A stretch of 64,000 nt of DNA from Streptomyces acidiscabies (lineage in GTDB: Bacteria; Actinomycetota; Actinomycetes; Streptomycetales; Streptomycetaceae), in NCBI RefSeq assembly GCF_020010905.1, contig NZ_JAGJBY010000001.1, positions 5,538,001 through 5,602,000 on the forward strand. Reading direction: 5' to 3'. Every line of letters begins with the position of its first letter. Position 1 is the first letter of the stretch. Shown in pieces: positions 7,057 to 15,297 of this stretch. Below the pieces are notes generated by a model. That model saw only the letters and a list, made by a program, of their open reading frames with translations. It had not been told where the DNA came from and made no database searches. A program made the translations under genes and the position numbers.

Positions 7057-9083
7057 ACGCGATCGCCGCCGCTCTGACCACGGCCACTGTTCTGGGTGGT
7101 GCGGGTGCGGTGGCCGGGTGCGGGCTGCCGTACCGGGTACGGGTCCCGGCGGTCGGGGTGCTGACGGCGGGGGTGGGGGTGGCGGGTGGCACGGCGGGGG
7201 TGGCCGCGCTGGCCGGTGAGCGATGGTCGGCGGAGTTTCCCGGGCTGTTGCCGTTGGCCGGTGCGCAGGTGGCGGTGGACGCGCTGGCGGGTGTGTTCAT
7301 GGCGGTGGCGGGAACCGTCGTGGCGGCGGTCGCCGTGTACGGCGTCGGGTACGCGTCCGGGCACGGGCCGCACGGGTTGGGGTCGCGGACGGCGCAGGCG
7401 GCGCTGCCGCTGTTCGCGCTGTGTCTCGTGCTGGTGCCGGTGGCGGCGTCGGTGTCGTCGTTCCTGGTGCTGTGGGAGTTGATGGCGCTCTTGTCGCTGC
7501 TGCTGGTGCTGGCCGAGCACCGGCAGGGGGTGGCGGTGCGTCAGGCCGGTGTCTGGTACGCGGTGATGACGCACCTGGGTTTCGTGCTGCTGCTGGCCGG
7601 GTTCGGACTGTTCGCGGCCCAGGCGGGAGGGGAGTCGTTCGCGGCGCTGCGCGCGGGTGCTGACAGCGTGCCGTCGGCGGTGCGGGGGCTGGTGTTCGTG
7701 CTGACGGCGCTGGCGTTCACGTCGAAGGCGGGTCTGGTGCCGCTGCACGCCTGGCTGCCGCGTGCTCACCCCGAAGCACCCGGTCCGGTCTCGGCGCTGA
7801 TGAGCGCGGCCATGGTCAATCTCGGCGTTTACGGTTTGGTCCGTACCGGTCTCGATCTGCTGGGCGGGGGTCCGGCGTGGTGGTGGCTGGGCCTGATGGC
7901 GGTGGGCGGGGTCAGTGCGGTGTACGGGATCCTCCAGGCGGCGATGGCGTCCGATCTGAAGCGGCTGCTGGCGTGGTCGACGTGCGAGAACCTGGGTCTG
8001 GCTGTCATCGGGGTGGGAGCGGCGGGACTGTTCGCGTCGTACGGCGATGCGCCGCTGGCCGCGCTCGCGCTGGCCGCCGGTCTGCTGCACCTGGTCAACC
8101 ACGCCGGATTCAAGGCGCTGTTGTTCTGCGCGGCCGGTTCGGTGGCGCGGGCGAGCGGACTGCGCGACCTGGACCGGCTGGGCGGGTTGCGCGTCCGGAT
8201 GCCGTGGACGGCGGGACTGTTCGCGGTCGGCGCGCTGGGTGCGGTGACGCTGCCGCCGGGGAACGGGTTCGCCGGAGAGTGGTTGCTCCTTCAGTCCCTC
8301 ATCCATGGGTTCCGGGTGCCGGGGGTGGCGGTGGCCGTGGTGCTGCCGCTGGCGGTCGCGGTGATCGCTCTGTCGGCGGGGATCGCGGCGGCCGTCTTCG
8401 TCAAGGCGCTCGGCGTCGGCTTCTTCGCCCGCCCCCGCAGCCAGGAGGCGGACGCTTCCCGGGAGTCCCCGCCGTTGATGCTGGCCGGGATGGGACTGCT
8501 TGCCGCCGGGTGCGCGGCACTGGCCGTGGTACCCGGCCTGCTGGGAGGAGGACTGGACCGGGCGGTGGCCGCGGCCGGCCTGCCGGGTGGCGGCACTCTG
8601 GCCGGTGGTGGACTCCAGGTGCGGCTGACGGCGGTGTCCGCGGCGCTGTCGCCGTTGTGGGTGGTCGCCGCGCTCACCGCCGTCCTCGTCATCGCCACCG
8701 TGCTGCCTCGGCTGTACGGTCGCCGGAGGCGTACGCGTGCGCGGCTGTGGGACTGCGGCGGGGGAGCACCCACCCCTCGGATGGCGTACACGGCGACGTC
8801 GTTCGCGGAACCGTTGCAGCGGGTCTTCGACGATGTGCTCGCACCCGAGCAGGACGTGGACGTCACCCCGGTGCGGGAGTCGGCGTATCTGGTGGAGCGG
8901 GTGCGTTTCCAGCGGCGGGTCCCCGACCGGATCGAGTACCGGCTGTACGAGCCGGTACTGCGGACGCTGGACGGGATGGGACGGGCGGCCAGGCGGCTGG
9001 CGGGCGGCAGCGTGCACCTGTACCTCGGCTACGGCTTCGCCGGGCTGGTCGTCCTGCTCGTGGCTTTGGCGGTGGGATGGTGA
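7053..9083 (+). CDS. antiporter-like membrane subunit (HyfB/NuoL type)
   Basis: 676-residue polytopic protein of the Mrp/NuoL/HyfB family. Ion-path residues are visible: Glu in LVLWELMALLSLLLV, Lys in FTSKAGLVPLHAWLP, Lys in ASDLKRLLAWST and Lys in NHAGFKALLF. A soluble-looking C-terminal part (LWDCGGG, RMAYTATSFAEPLQRVF, residues about 560-600) is typical of HyfB/HycC. GTG 7053 overlaps the previous stop. It would pump H+ or Na+ when the peripheral arm carries electrons. Confidence 0.87.
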   Translation: MNAIAAALTTATVLGGAGAVAGCGLPYRVRVPAVGVLTAGVGVAGGTAGVAALAGERWSAEFPGLLPLAGAQVAVDALAGVFMAVAGTVVAAVAVYGVGYASGHGPHGLGSRTAQAALPLFALCLVLVPVAASVSSFLVLWELMALLSLLLVLAEHRQGVAVRQAGVWYAVMTHLGFVLLLAGFGLFAAQAGGESFAALRAGADSVPSAVRGLVFVLTALAFTSKAGLVPLHAWLPRAHPEAPGPVSALMSAAMVNLGVYGLVRTGLDLLGGGPAWWWLGLMAVGGVSAVYGILQAAMASDLKRLLAWSTCENLGLAVIGVGAAGLFASYGDAPLAALALAAGLLHLVNHAGFKALLFCAAGSVARASGLRDLDRLGGLRVRMPWTAGLFAVGALGAVTLPPGNGFAGEWLLLQSLIHGFRVPGVAVAVVLPLAVAVIALSAGIAAAVFVKALGVGFFARPRSQEADASRESPPLMLAGMGLLAAGCAALAVVPGLLGGGLDRAVAAAGLPGGGTLAGGGLQVRLTAVSAALSPLWVVAALTAVLVIATVLPRLYGRRRRTRARLWDCGGGAPTPRMAYTATSFAEPLQRVFDDVLAPEQDVDVTPVRESAYLVERVRFQRRVPDRIEYRLYEPVLRTLDGMGRAARRLAGGSVHLYLGYGFAGLVVLLVALAVGW

Positions 9084-10036
9084 GCACAGTCGGGTATGCG
9101 GCGGTGGCCGGGCAGGTCGTCCTGGTCGGCGTGGGTGCGCCGCTGCTGACGGGGTGGATGCGGCAGGTGCGGGCCCGGCTGGAGGGCCGGGTGGGTGCTG
9201 GAGTGCTCCAGCCGTGGCGGGACATCCGCAAGCTGCTGCGCAAGGAGGCGGTCACCCCGGTCGGGACCGGTCCGGCGTTCCGTCTCGCACCCGCGGTGAC
9301 GGTCGCGACCAGCACGGTGGCCGCCGTTCTGGTGCCGCTGCTGTCGACCGACACCCCCGTCAGCGGACATGCGGACCTGATCCTGGTGGTCGCGCTCATC
9401 GCGCTCGGCACCCTGGCGCTGGCCCTGGCCGGACTGGACACCGGCACCGCGTTCGGCGGGATGGGTGCCTCCCGGGAGATGACGGTGGCCGCGCTGGTCG
9501 AACCGACGCTGCTGCTGTCGGTGTTCGCTCTGTCGATACCGGCCGGGACGACGAATATCCCGGCCATCGTGAACGGCGCGGTCGACGAACCGGCCCGTCT
9601 CTCCTCCCCGGCCGGCCTGCTGGCCACCGCGGCTCTGGCGGTCGCCGTCCTCGCCGAGACCGGACGCCTCCCGGTCGACAACCCGTCCACCCACCTCGAA
9701 CTCACCATGATCCACGAGGCGATGGTGCTGGAGTACGCCGGGCCGGATCTGGCGCTCGTCGAGCTCGGCGCGCAGATGCGGCTCACCCTGCTGCTCGGGC
9801 TCTTGTCGTCGCTGTTCGTGCCGTGGGGTATCGCCACGAGCGCTTCCTGGACCGCGCTCGCCGTGGCCCTGGCGCTGTTCGTCGCGAAGTGCGCGCTGCT
9901 GGGAGCGGTGCTGGCGGCGGCCGAGGTCTTCTGGGCCAAGCTCCGGCTGTTCCGCGTACCCGAACTCCTCGCCGGGTCCTTCCTGCTGGCACTGCTCGCG
10001 GTGACCGCTTCCTACTTCCTGAACGGAACACCGTGA
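9077..10036 (+). CDS. membrane anchor subunit (HyfC/NuoH type)
   Basis: 319-residue NuoH/HyfC-like protein with about eight hydrophobic segments. Signature stretches: LQPWRDIRKLLRKEAVTP near residue 45 (the amphipathic loop contacting the small subunit) and ETGRLPVDNPSTHLELTM followed by IHEAMVLEYAGPDLALVE, the charged loop of the quinone or ion channel region. ATG 9077 overlaps the HyfB-like stop (GTG 9080 is also possible). Confidence 0.87.
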   Translation: MVSTVGYAAVAGQVVLVGVGAPLLTGWMRQVRARLEGRVGAGVLQPWRDIRKLLRKEAVTPVGTGPAFRLAPAVTVATSTVAAVLVPLLSTDTPVSGHADLILVVALIALGTLALALAGLDTGTAFGGMGASREMTVAALVEPTLLLSVFALSIPAGTTNIPAIVNGAVDEPARLSSPAGLLATAALAVAVLAETGRLPVDNPSTHLELTMIHEAMVLEYAGPDLALVELGAQMRLTLLLGLLSSLFVPWGIATSASWTALAVALALFVAKCALLGAVLAAAEVFWAKLRLFRVPELLAGSFLLALLAVTASYFLNGTP

Positions 10037-10701
10037 GCGCCGGCCTGTACACACAGCTCCTCGACCTGGCCTGCGGTGTCTTCCTGCTCGCGGCGGTGAT
10101 CGTGCTGTGGCGGCGCGACCTCGCCGCGATCGTCAGACTCTTCGCTCTCCAGGGCCTCGCGCTCGCCGAGATCGCCGTCCTGCTCGGACTGCACGAACAG
10201 CGGTGGGACCTCGTCGGCGTCGGCTTCGGCATCGGGTTCCTGAGGGCGGGTGTCCTGCCGCGTCTGATGCGCCGCGCGCTCGCTTCCGGCGGCCGGGGTG
10301 AGGAGGCACGCGAGACGCAGCCGCTGGTCAACGTCGCCGCCTCGCTGCTGACCGCCGCCCTGCTGACGCTGCTGGCCTACGCCGTCGCCCGGCCGCTGAC
10401 CGCACTGCACCCCACCCCGGCCACCCGCGCACTGCCGGTCGGCCTCGCGGTCGTCCTGATCGGCTTCTTCGTCCTGGTCACCCGTCGTCGGGCGCTGTCC
10501 CAGGTCGTCGGGTTCCTGCTGCTGGACAACGGCATCACCGCCACCGCGTTCCTGGCCACCTCCGGCGTACCGCTCATCATCGAACTCGGCGTCTCCTTCG
10601 ACCTGCTGCTCGCCGTCCTCGTCCTGCAGATCCTCACCACCCGGGTGCGCGAGGCGTTCGGCACCACCGACATCGACGACCTGCGGGAGCTGCACGACTG
10701 A
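10033..10701 (+). CDS. HyfE-like membrane subunit
   Basis: 222 residues, six or seven hydrophobic helices; the region GFLLLDNGITATAFL and PLIIELGVSFDLLLAVLVLQI is the HyfE/NuoK-like core with its buried Glu. GTG 10033 overlaps the previous stop (GTGA). Family members bridge the anchor and antiporter subunits in group 4 complexes. Confidence 0.82.
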   Translation: MSAGLYTQLLDLACGVFLLAAVIVLWRRDLAAIVRLFALQGLALAEIAVLLGLHEQRWDLVGVGFGIGFLRAGVLPRLMRRALASGGRGEEARETQPLVNVAASLLTAALLTLLAYAVARPLTALHPTPATRALPVGLAVVLIGFFVLVTRRRALSQVVGFLLLDNGITATAFLATSGVPLIIELGVSFDLLLAVLVLQILTTRVREAFGTTDIDDLRELHD

Positions 10702-12227
10702 TGGACGCGACGCCGACCGCCCTGCTCCTGACCGCACCGGCCGCCGTACCGCTGCTGGCCGCCGGGGCGTACGCACTGGCCGGACAGCGCGTCTCCCCGC
10801 CCGCCGCGCGGACCCGCGCCGGATCCCTGGACCATCAGGCCGCGCCGGCCTGGGCGGCTCTCGTCTCCCCTGTGGTGATCCTGGTGTGCGCGGGTGTCCT
10901 GGCGCCGGCGGTCCTCGACGACGGACCGTCGGCCGCGTACTCGGGACTCCTGCGCGCGGACGCGCTGACCGTGTGGATGCTGCTGGTGGTCGGCGCCGTC
11001 TCCCTGACTGCCTGCGCTTTCACCCCGGGATACCTGGCGGGTGAGCGGGCGGCGGGACGTGCCGACGAGCGGAGCCTGTGGCGCTACCACGCGCTCGTCC
11101 AGGCATTCCTGGCAGCCATGTCCCTGGCCGTGGTGAGTGCCAACCTCGGTGTGCTGTGGGTCGCCGTGGAAGCCACCACGATCGTCACCGCGTTCCTGGT
11201 CGGCCACCGCCGCACCCGTGCCTCGGTGGAGGCCGCCTGGAAGTACGTGGTGATCTGCTCGGCCGGCATCGCGCTCGCCTTCCTCGGCACCGTCCTGATC
11301 TACTACGCCGCCCGGCAGGCCGGCATCGCCGAGGCGTGGGCGCTCGACTGGCCCACCCTCACCGCCCGCGCCGACCGCCTAGACCCAGCGGTCACCCGCC
11401 TCGGCATCACCCTGATCGTCCTCGGCTTCGGCGCCAAGGCAGGACTGGTCCCGCTGCACGCCTGGCTCCCCGACGCACACAGCCAGGCCCCCGCACCGGT
11501 CTCGGCACTGATGTCGGGGGTTCTGCTGGCGGTCGCCTTCACCGCGATCCTGCGCTACCGGACCATCGCCGACGCCGCTCTCGGTCCCGGATACACCCGC
11601 GTCCTGCTCGCCGGCCTGGCACTGCTCACCCTCGCTCTCGCCACCGCTCTGCTGCTCGGCCAGCGCGACTACAAGCGGATGCTCGCCTACTCCTCCATGG
11701 AACACATGAGCCTGATCGCGCTGGCCGGCGCGATCGGCAGCCCTCTCGCTCTGTCCGCCGCGCTGCTGCACATCGCCGGACACGGCCTCGCCAAGTCCGT
11801 CGCCTTCTGCGCCGGCGGCCACCTCCTCCAGCTCACCGGCACCTCCCGCATCGGACGCGTGAGGGGACTCCTGGCCCGCGCTCCCGCACCGGCCGCCGTC
11901 TTCGCCTGCGCGGTCCTCGCCCTGACCGCGCTGCCTCCCTCCGCGCTCTTCGCCTCCGAACTGGCCCTGGCCCGCGCCGCCTTCGCCGCTGGACCCGGCC
12001 TCGCCTGGACCACGGCAGCCGCGCTCGTCCTGGTCCTGGCCGCCTTCGCCGCGCTGGCCGCACGCACCGTCCGGATGCTCCTGGGACCAGCCGAACCTGC
12101 ACCCGGCCAGCCGTCCGTGCCGTGGCCGCTCCTGCTCGCGCTGGCCGCCTGCGCTGCACTCGGTGTCACCACCGGACCTCTCACCGACCTGCTGCACGCC
12201 GCCGCGCAGGCGATCGGAGGCCAATGA
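10701..12227 (+). CDS. second antiporter-like subunit (HyfF/HyfD type)
   Basis: 508-residue NuoM/N-like antiporter subunit. Conserved charges appear in WVAVEATTIVTAFLVGH (Glu), FGAKAGLVPLHAWLPDAHSQ (Lys), RDYKRMLAYSSMEHMSLIAL (Lys, with His and Glu) and GHGLAKSVAFCAGGHLL (Lys). Two antiporter-type subunits in one operon imply at least two ion paths. ATG 10701 overlaps the previous stop (TGATG). Confidence 0.86.
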   Translation: MDATPTALLLTAPAAVPLLAAGAYALAGQRVSPPAARTRAGSLDHQAAPAWAALVSPVVILVCAGVLAPAVLDDGPSAAYSGLLRADALTVWMLLVVGAVSLTACAFTPGYLAGERAAGRADERSLWRYHALVQAFLAAMSLAVVSANLGVLWVAVEATTIVTAFLVGHRRTRASVEAAWKYVVICSAGIALAFLGTVLIYYAARQAGIAEAWALDWPTLTARADRLDPAVTRLGITLIVLGFGAKAGLVPLHAWLPDAHSQAPAPVSALMSGVLLAVAFTAILRYRTIADAALGPGYTRVLLAGLALLTLALATALLLGQRDYKRMLAYSSMEHMSLIALAGAIGSPLALSAALLHIAGHGLAKSVAFCAGGHLLQLTGTSRIGRVRGLLARAPAPAAVFACAVLALTALPPSALFASELALARAAFAAGPGLAWTTAAALVLVLAAFAALAARTVRMLLGPAEPAPGQPSVPWPLLLALAACAALGVTTGPLTDLLHAAAQAIGGQ

Positions 12228-13717
12228 CCGTCATGCGGACGACCCACCGGATCCACCCCGCCGACCTTCCCGAACACGCCGCGCAACTCCTCGGACGGGG
12301 ACACCGGCTCGCGCTGGTCGCCGCTCACCATGACGAGAGCGGACTACGCGTCGTGTACGTCTTCGTCGCCGGACCACCCGACACCCGTACCGAACTCCAT
12401 GTTCTCCTCGACCCCGACCACCCCGAAGTCCCCTCCCTCGCCTCCCTCTCCTTCCCCGCAGGACGCTTCGAACGCGAGATGCATGACCTGTTCGGCATCA
12501 CCCCCACCGGCCACCCGCTGCCACGCCGCCTCGTACGGCACTATCACTGGCCGCAAGGCTGGTACCCGATGCGCTCCGACGCCGGAAAACCTCCCGCTTT
12601 CGGCGAACAGGAAGGTCCCTACCCCTTTCTCGAAGTCGAAGGCGATGGTGTCTACGAGATCCCCGTCGGACCCGTCCACGCCGGTCTGATCGAACCTGGC
12701 CACTTCCGCTTCTCCGTCGTCGGAGAGACCATCCTCAAACTCAAGGCACGCCTCTGGTTCGTCCACAAAGGCATCGAGAAACTCTTCCAGGGCCGCACCG
12801 TCGACGCGGGACTGCGCCTCGCCGAACGCATCAGCGGAGACACCGCCGTCGGCCACGCTCTCGCCTACTGCCTGGCCGTCGAGGAAGCCACCGCCACCCG
12901 CGTCCCGGCCGAGGCCCGGCGCGCTCGCGCTCTGCTGCTGGAGCTCGAACGCGTCCACAACCATGTCGCCGACCTCGGCATGCTCTGCAACGACGCCGGC
13001 CACGCCGTCCTCAACGCCCACACCCAGCGCGTCCGCGAACACCTCCTGCGCCTGAACCGCGAGATCACCGGCCACCGCCTCCTGCGCGGCGGTGTCGTCC
13101 CCGGCGGCGCGATCCTGAACTCCCTCCCCGACCCCGCACGCCTCGCCGCCATCGGCCAGGACATCCACGAGATCACCGGCCTTGCGCTCAACCACACCAC
13201 CGTCCACGACCGGTTCACCGGCACCGCAGTCCTGCCCGGCGACGCCGCCCGCACCCTCGGCTGCCTCGGCTACGTCGCCCGCGCCAGCGGCGTACCGACC
13301 GACGCGCGCACCGCTCACCCCTTCACCTCCTACGGCGGCACCGGCCTCGACATCCCCCTCCACGACAGCGGCGACGTCCTGGCCCGCTTCCTGGTCCGCG
13401 CCGAGGAGATCGATGTCTCCCTCGCCCTCATCACCCACTTCGCAAGCACCCTCACCACTCCCCTCACCACCACAGCACCCACGCCGCCACCCGGCACGGG
13501 TCCGGGAAGCGGAGTGGGTCTGGTCGAAGGCTGGCGCGGCACCATCGCCACCCGCGTCGAACTCACCCCCGACCACACCCTCACCCGCGTCAAACCCGTC
13601 GACCCGTCCTTCTTCAACTGGCCCGCACTGCCGGTCGCCCTGACCGACACGATCGTCCCCGACTTCCCCCTCACCAACAAAAGCTTCAACCTCTCCTACG
13701 CGGGAAACGACCTGTGA
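12224..13717 (+). CDS. Ehr-type large subunit, NuoC-NuoD fusion lacking Ni-Fe ligands
   Basis: 497 residues. The N-terminal 130 form a NuoC-like domain (RFEREMHDLFGITPTGHPLP); the rest is a NuoD/HycE-like large subunit. Where hydrogenases have RxCGxC, this protein has RISGDTAVGHALAYCLAVE (about residues 201-219), and the C-terminal DPCxxC is replaced by DFPLTNKSFNLSYAGNDL. All four Ni-Fe cysteines are therefore gone and it cannot be a hydrogenase. This matches the energy-converting hydrogenase-related (Ehr) group. Electron donor and acceptor are unknown; no ferredoxin-like NuoI/HyfH subunit and no maturation endopeptidase are encoded nearby. Confidence 0.87.
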   Translation: MTVMRTTHRIHPADLPEHAAQLLGRGHRLALVAAHHDESGLRVVYVFVAGPPDTRTELHVLLDPDHPEVPSLASLSFPAGRFEREMHDLFGITPTGHPLPRRLVRHYHWPQGWYPMRSDAGKPPAFGEQEGPYPFLEVEGDGVYEIPVGPVHAGLIEPGHFRFSVVGETILKLKARLWFVHKGIEKLFQGRTVDAGLRLAERISGDTAVGHALAYCLAVEEATATRVPAEARRARALLLELERVHNHVADLGMLCNDAGHAVLNAHTQRVREHLLRLNREITGHRLLRGGVVPGGAILNSLPDPARLAAIGQDIHEITGLALNHTTVHDRFTGTAVLPGDAARTLGCLGYVARASGVPTDARTAHPFTSYGGTGLDIPLHDSGDVLARFLVRAEEIDVSLALITHFASTLTTPLTTTAPTPPPGTGPGSGVGLVEGWRGTIATRVELTPDHTLTRVKPVDPSFFNWPALPVALTDTIVPDFPLTNKSFNLSYAGNDL

Positions 13718-13892
13718 CCGCTCGCCGACGAGCACGACTCTTGTCCGGGGGATTCCGTGCTTCCCGAGCTCGTGTCATGCCGACGCCTGCTCCGGTTACC
13801 TCCTCCAGCATCGCTGGCGTCGGTGCGGTGAGGTCGGGATGTCCCGCCAGAGTGATCACGGCAGGCTGTCCCTATCCACGCGGCCCAGCGGC

Positions 13893-14072
13893 TCATTTGT
13901 TCGCATGCCCGCCGAGGTAGAAGAGGAGCATGACCCACCCGGCGATGATGTGCGTGCCGAAGATGTAGATGAACGCGCGCAGCGCGACACCGCGCTGGAC
14001 GCGCGAGTCCCGGTCCTGCGCGCACTGTTTGCGCCACCAGCGGGCGGGCCGGTCCGGTACCTGTTCCTTCAT
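13893..14072 (-). CDS. small single-span membrane protein, DUF6126-like
   Basis: 59-residue protein: a charged N-terminus (MKEQVPDRPARWWRKQC), then one membrane helix in ALRAFIYIFGTHIIAGWVML, ending LFYLGGHANK. This is the layout of the short DUF6126 proteins of Streptomyces, whose function is unknown. ATG 14072 overlaps the stop of the RsbW-like gene (ATGA) and is preceded by GGGAGGAA, so it is the last gene of the ArsR-RsbW operon. Confidence 0.72.
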   Translation of the reverse strand: MKEQVPDRPARWWRKQCAQDRDSRVQRGVALRAFIYIFGTHIIAGWVMLLFYLGGHANK

Positions 14073-14587
14073 GAGATGTTCCTCCCGCTTCGTGTGGTGT
14101 TCCCGTCGTACGACGGGAGGCCGAACCGTACGAGGACGACCTTGCCGTCATGGTCGGCGGCGGGGCGAGCTCCGACACCCCCGCCGTGGGCGGCGGCCAG
14201 CTCCGTCACCATCCACAGCCCCGCTCCCATCCCCTCCGGGGTGAGGTCGGGCAGCCGCGGTTCGGCGTCCGACACGCTGACGATCAGCTGTCCGGCCGCG
14301 ACCGAGAGGCCCACGTCCGTCACGGGCGAGCGCGGCGCGTGCCGTACGACGTTCGTCACCAGCTCGCTGAGGGCCAGCAGTACCGCGTCCGCGAACGCGG
14401 AACCCGGCGTGACCCCGGCCGCGGGAAGACAGGCGGTCATCGCCTCCCTGGCCCGCCGCACCGCCCGGGGCCCCACCTCCACCGAGGCCACGTGCCACAG
14501 CAGGACCGGAGGGGCGGGCTCGGGCACGGCCTCCGTACGGCGGCCTCGCCGCCACGGCGGGCGGAATCCGCCCTGGGCCTCGGTCAT
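14069..14587 (-). CDS. RsbW-like ATP-binding regulator
   Basis: 172-residue HATPase_c_2 protein. N box LALSELVTNVVRHAPRS near residue 72 and G box GMGAGLWMVTELAAAHGG near residue 122. It has an N-terminal basic extension of about 25 residues. It overlaps the ArsR gene upstream and the small membrane protein downstream, each by four bases. No STAS antagonist is adjacent here; the STAS protein of the first operon could be its partner, which is inference. Confidence 0.8.
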   Translation of the reverse strand: MTEAQGGFRPPWRRGRRTEAVPEPAPPVLLWHVASVEVGPRAVRRAREAMTACLPAAGVTPGSAFADAVLLALSELVTNVVRHAPRSPVTDVGLSVAAGQLIVSVSDAEPRLPDLTPEGMGAGLWMVTELAAAHGGGVGARPAADHDGKVVLVRFGLPSYDGNTTRSGRNIS

Positions 14588-14919
14588 CCGGATTGCTCCA
14601 CCGACCGCAGTTCGTCCAGGAGCCCTTGCCGGCCGGTGAGCAGGATGGCGAGGATGCGCCGCGCCGAGGCCAGCAGCTCGGCCACATCACCTCCGGCCAG
14701 CTCGTACACCACCGTCGACCCCGTACGCGTCGCGGTCACGATCCCCGACCTGCGCAGGACCGCGAGCTGCTGGGACAGGCTCGACGGCTCGATCTCGATC
14801 TCCGCGAGCAGATCCCGCACCGGACGCGGCCCGTCCTGCAGCAGCTCCAGCACCCGGATACGCACCGGATGCCCCAGCATCCGGAAGAACTCGGCCTTCG
14901 CCTCATACAGCGGAACCAA
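14584..14919 (-). CDS. ArsR-family winged-helix regulator (copy 3)
   Basis: 111 residues, closest to copy 1: VPLYEAKAEFFRMLGHPVRI, VRDLLAEIEIEPSSLSQQLAV, LAGGDVAELLASARRILAIL. No cysteine is present. TTG 14919 is chosen as start because GGAGGAAGGGG sits eight bases upstream and the following residues align with the GTG-started copy 1; no ATG or GTG is better placed. It overlaps the next gene by four bases. Confidence 0.85.
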   Translation of the reverse strand: MVPLYEAKAEFFRMLGHPVRIRVLELLQDGPRPVRDLLAEIEIEPSSLSQQLAVLRRSGIVTATRTGSTVVYELAGGDVAELLASARRILAILLTGRQGLLDELRSVEQSG

Positions 14920-15112
14920 CGCCGTCCCCTTCCTCCGCCACGTCCACCCCGTGCGCCCGCGCGATCCGCAGCGCGTCGTCCCGCTCGTCCTCGGCGACCG
15001 CCCTCTCGTACGCGTCACCCGCACGCTCCGCAGCCCTCACCCGGACCCGAGCCTGCCGGACCCGCTCCCGCAACGCCTCCACGAACCCACCCACCCTGGA
15101 CAATTCCTCCAT
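14903..15112 (-). CDS. small coiled-coil protein ahead of ArsR copy 3
   Basis: 69 residues: MEELSRVGGFVEALRERVRQ, ARVRVRAAERAGDAYERAVA, then DERDDALRIARAHGV. Almost entirely charged helix with heptad-like spacing. Its end overlaps the ArsR start by 17 bases in another frame. It begins 25 bp from the palindrome at 15138-15157, so it would be the first gene of that operon. Composition and position support it; no family is recognised. Confidence 0.5.
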   Translation of the reverse strand: MEELSRVGGFVEALRERVRQARVRVRAAERAGDAYERAVAEDERDDALRIARAHGVDVAEEGDGVGSAV

Positions 15113-15137
15113 GCCATGCGTGATCTATGAACTAGCC

Positions 15138-15157
15138 AATTGAAGAAGTCTTCAATT
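15138..15157. promoter_or_regulatory. palindromic operator of the ArsR copy 3 operon
   Basis: Perfect inverted repeat AATTGAAGA-AG-TCTTCAATT, 20 bp, directly upstream of the operon. It is the most perfect of three AATTG-N10-CAATT sites in this window. Confidence 0.7.
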
Positions 15158-15297
15158 AGCTGCCTATGGTAGCGGTGGAACGACCCGTACGTCTCACCCA
15201 CCGAGGAAGCGTGCTCCCGGATGTACGGCTTTGTTGACCCTTGATCGTGGACACCGGATGTGGCGGAGTGCCTTCTTCTGGTGTTGTAGCGGGTCGC

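Noticed and set aside
6574..13717. Hydrogenase-4 / formate hydrogenlyase call
   Set aside because: All Ni-Fe ligand cysteines are absent in the large subunit and there are no maturation genes; hydrogen chemistry is not possible in the known way.
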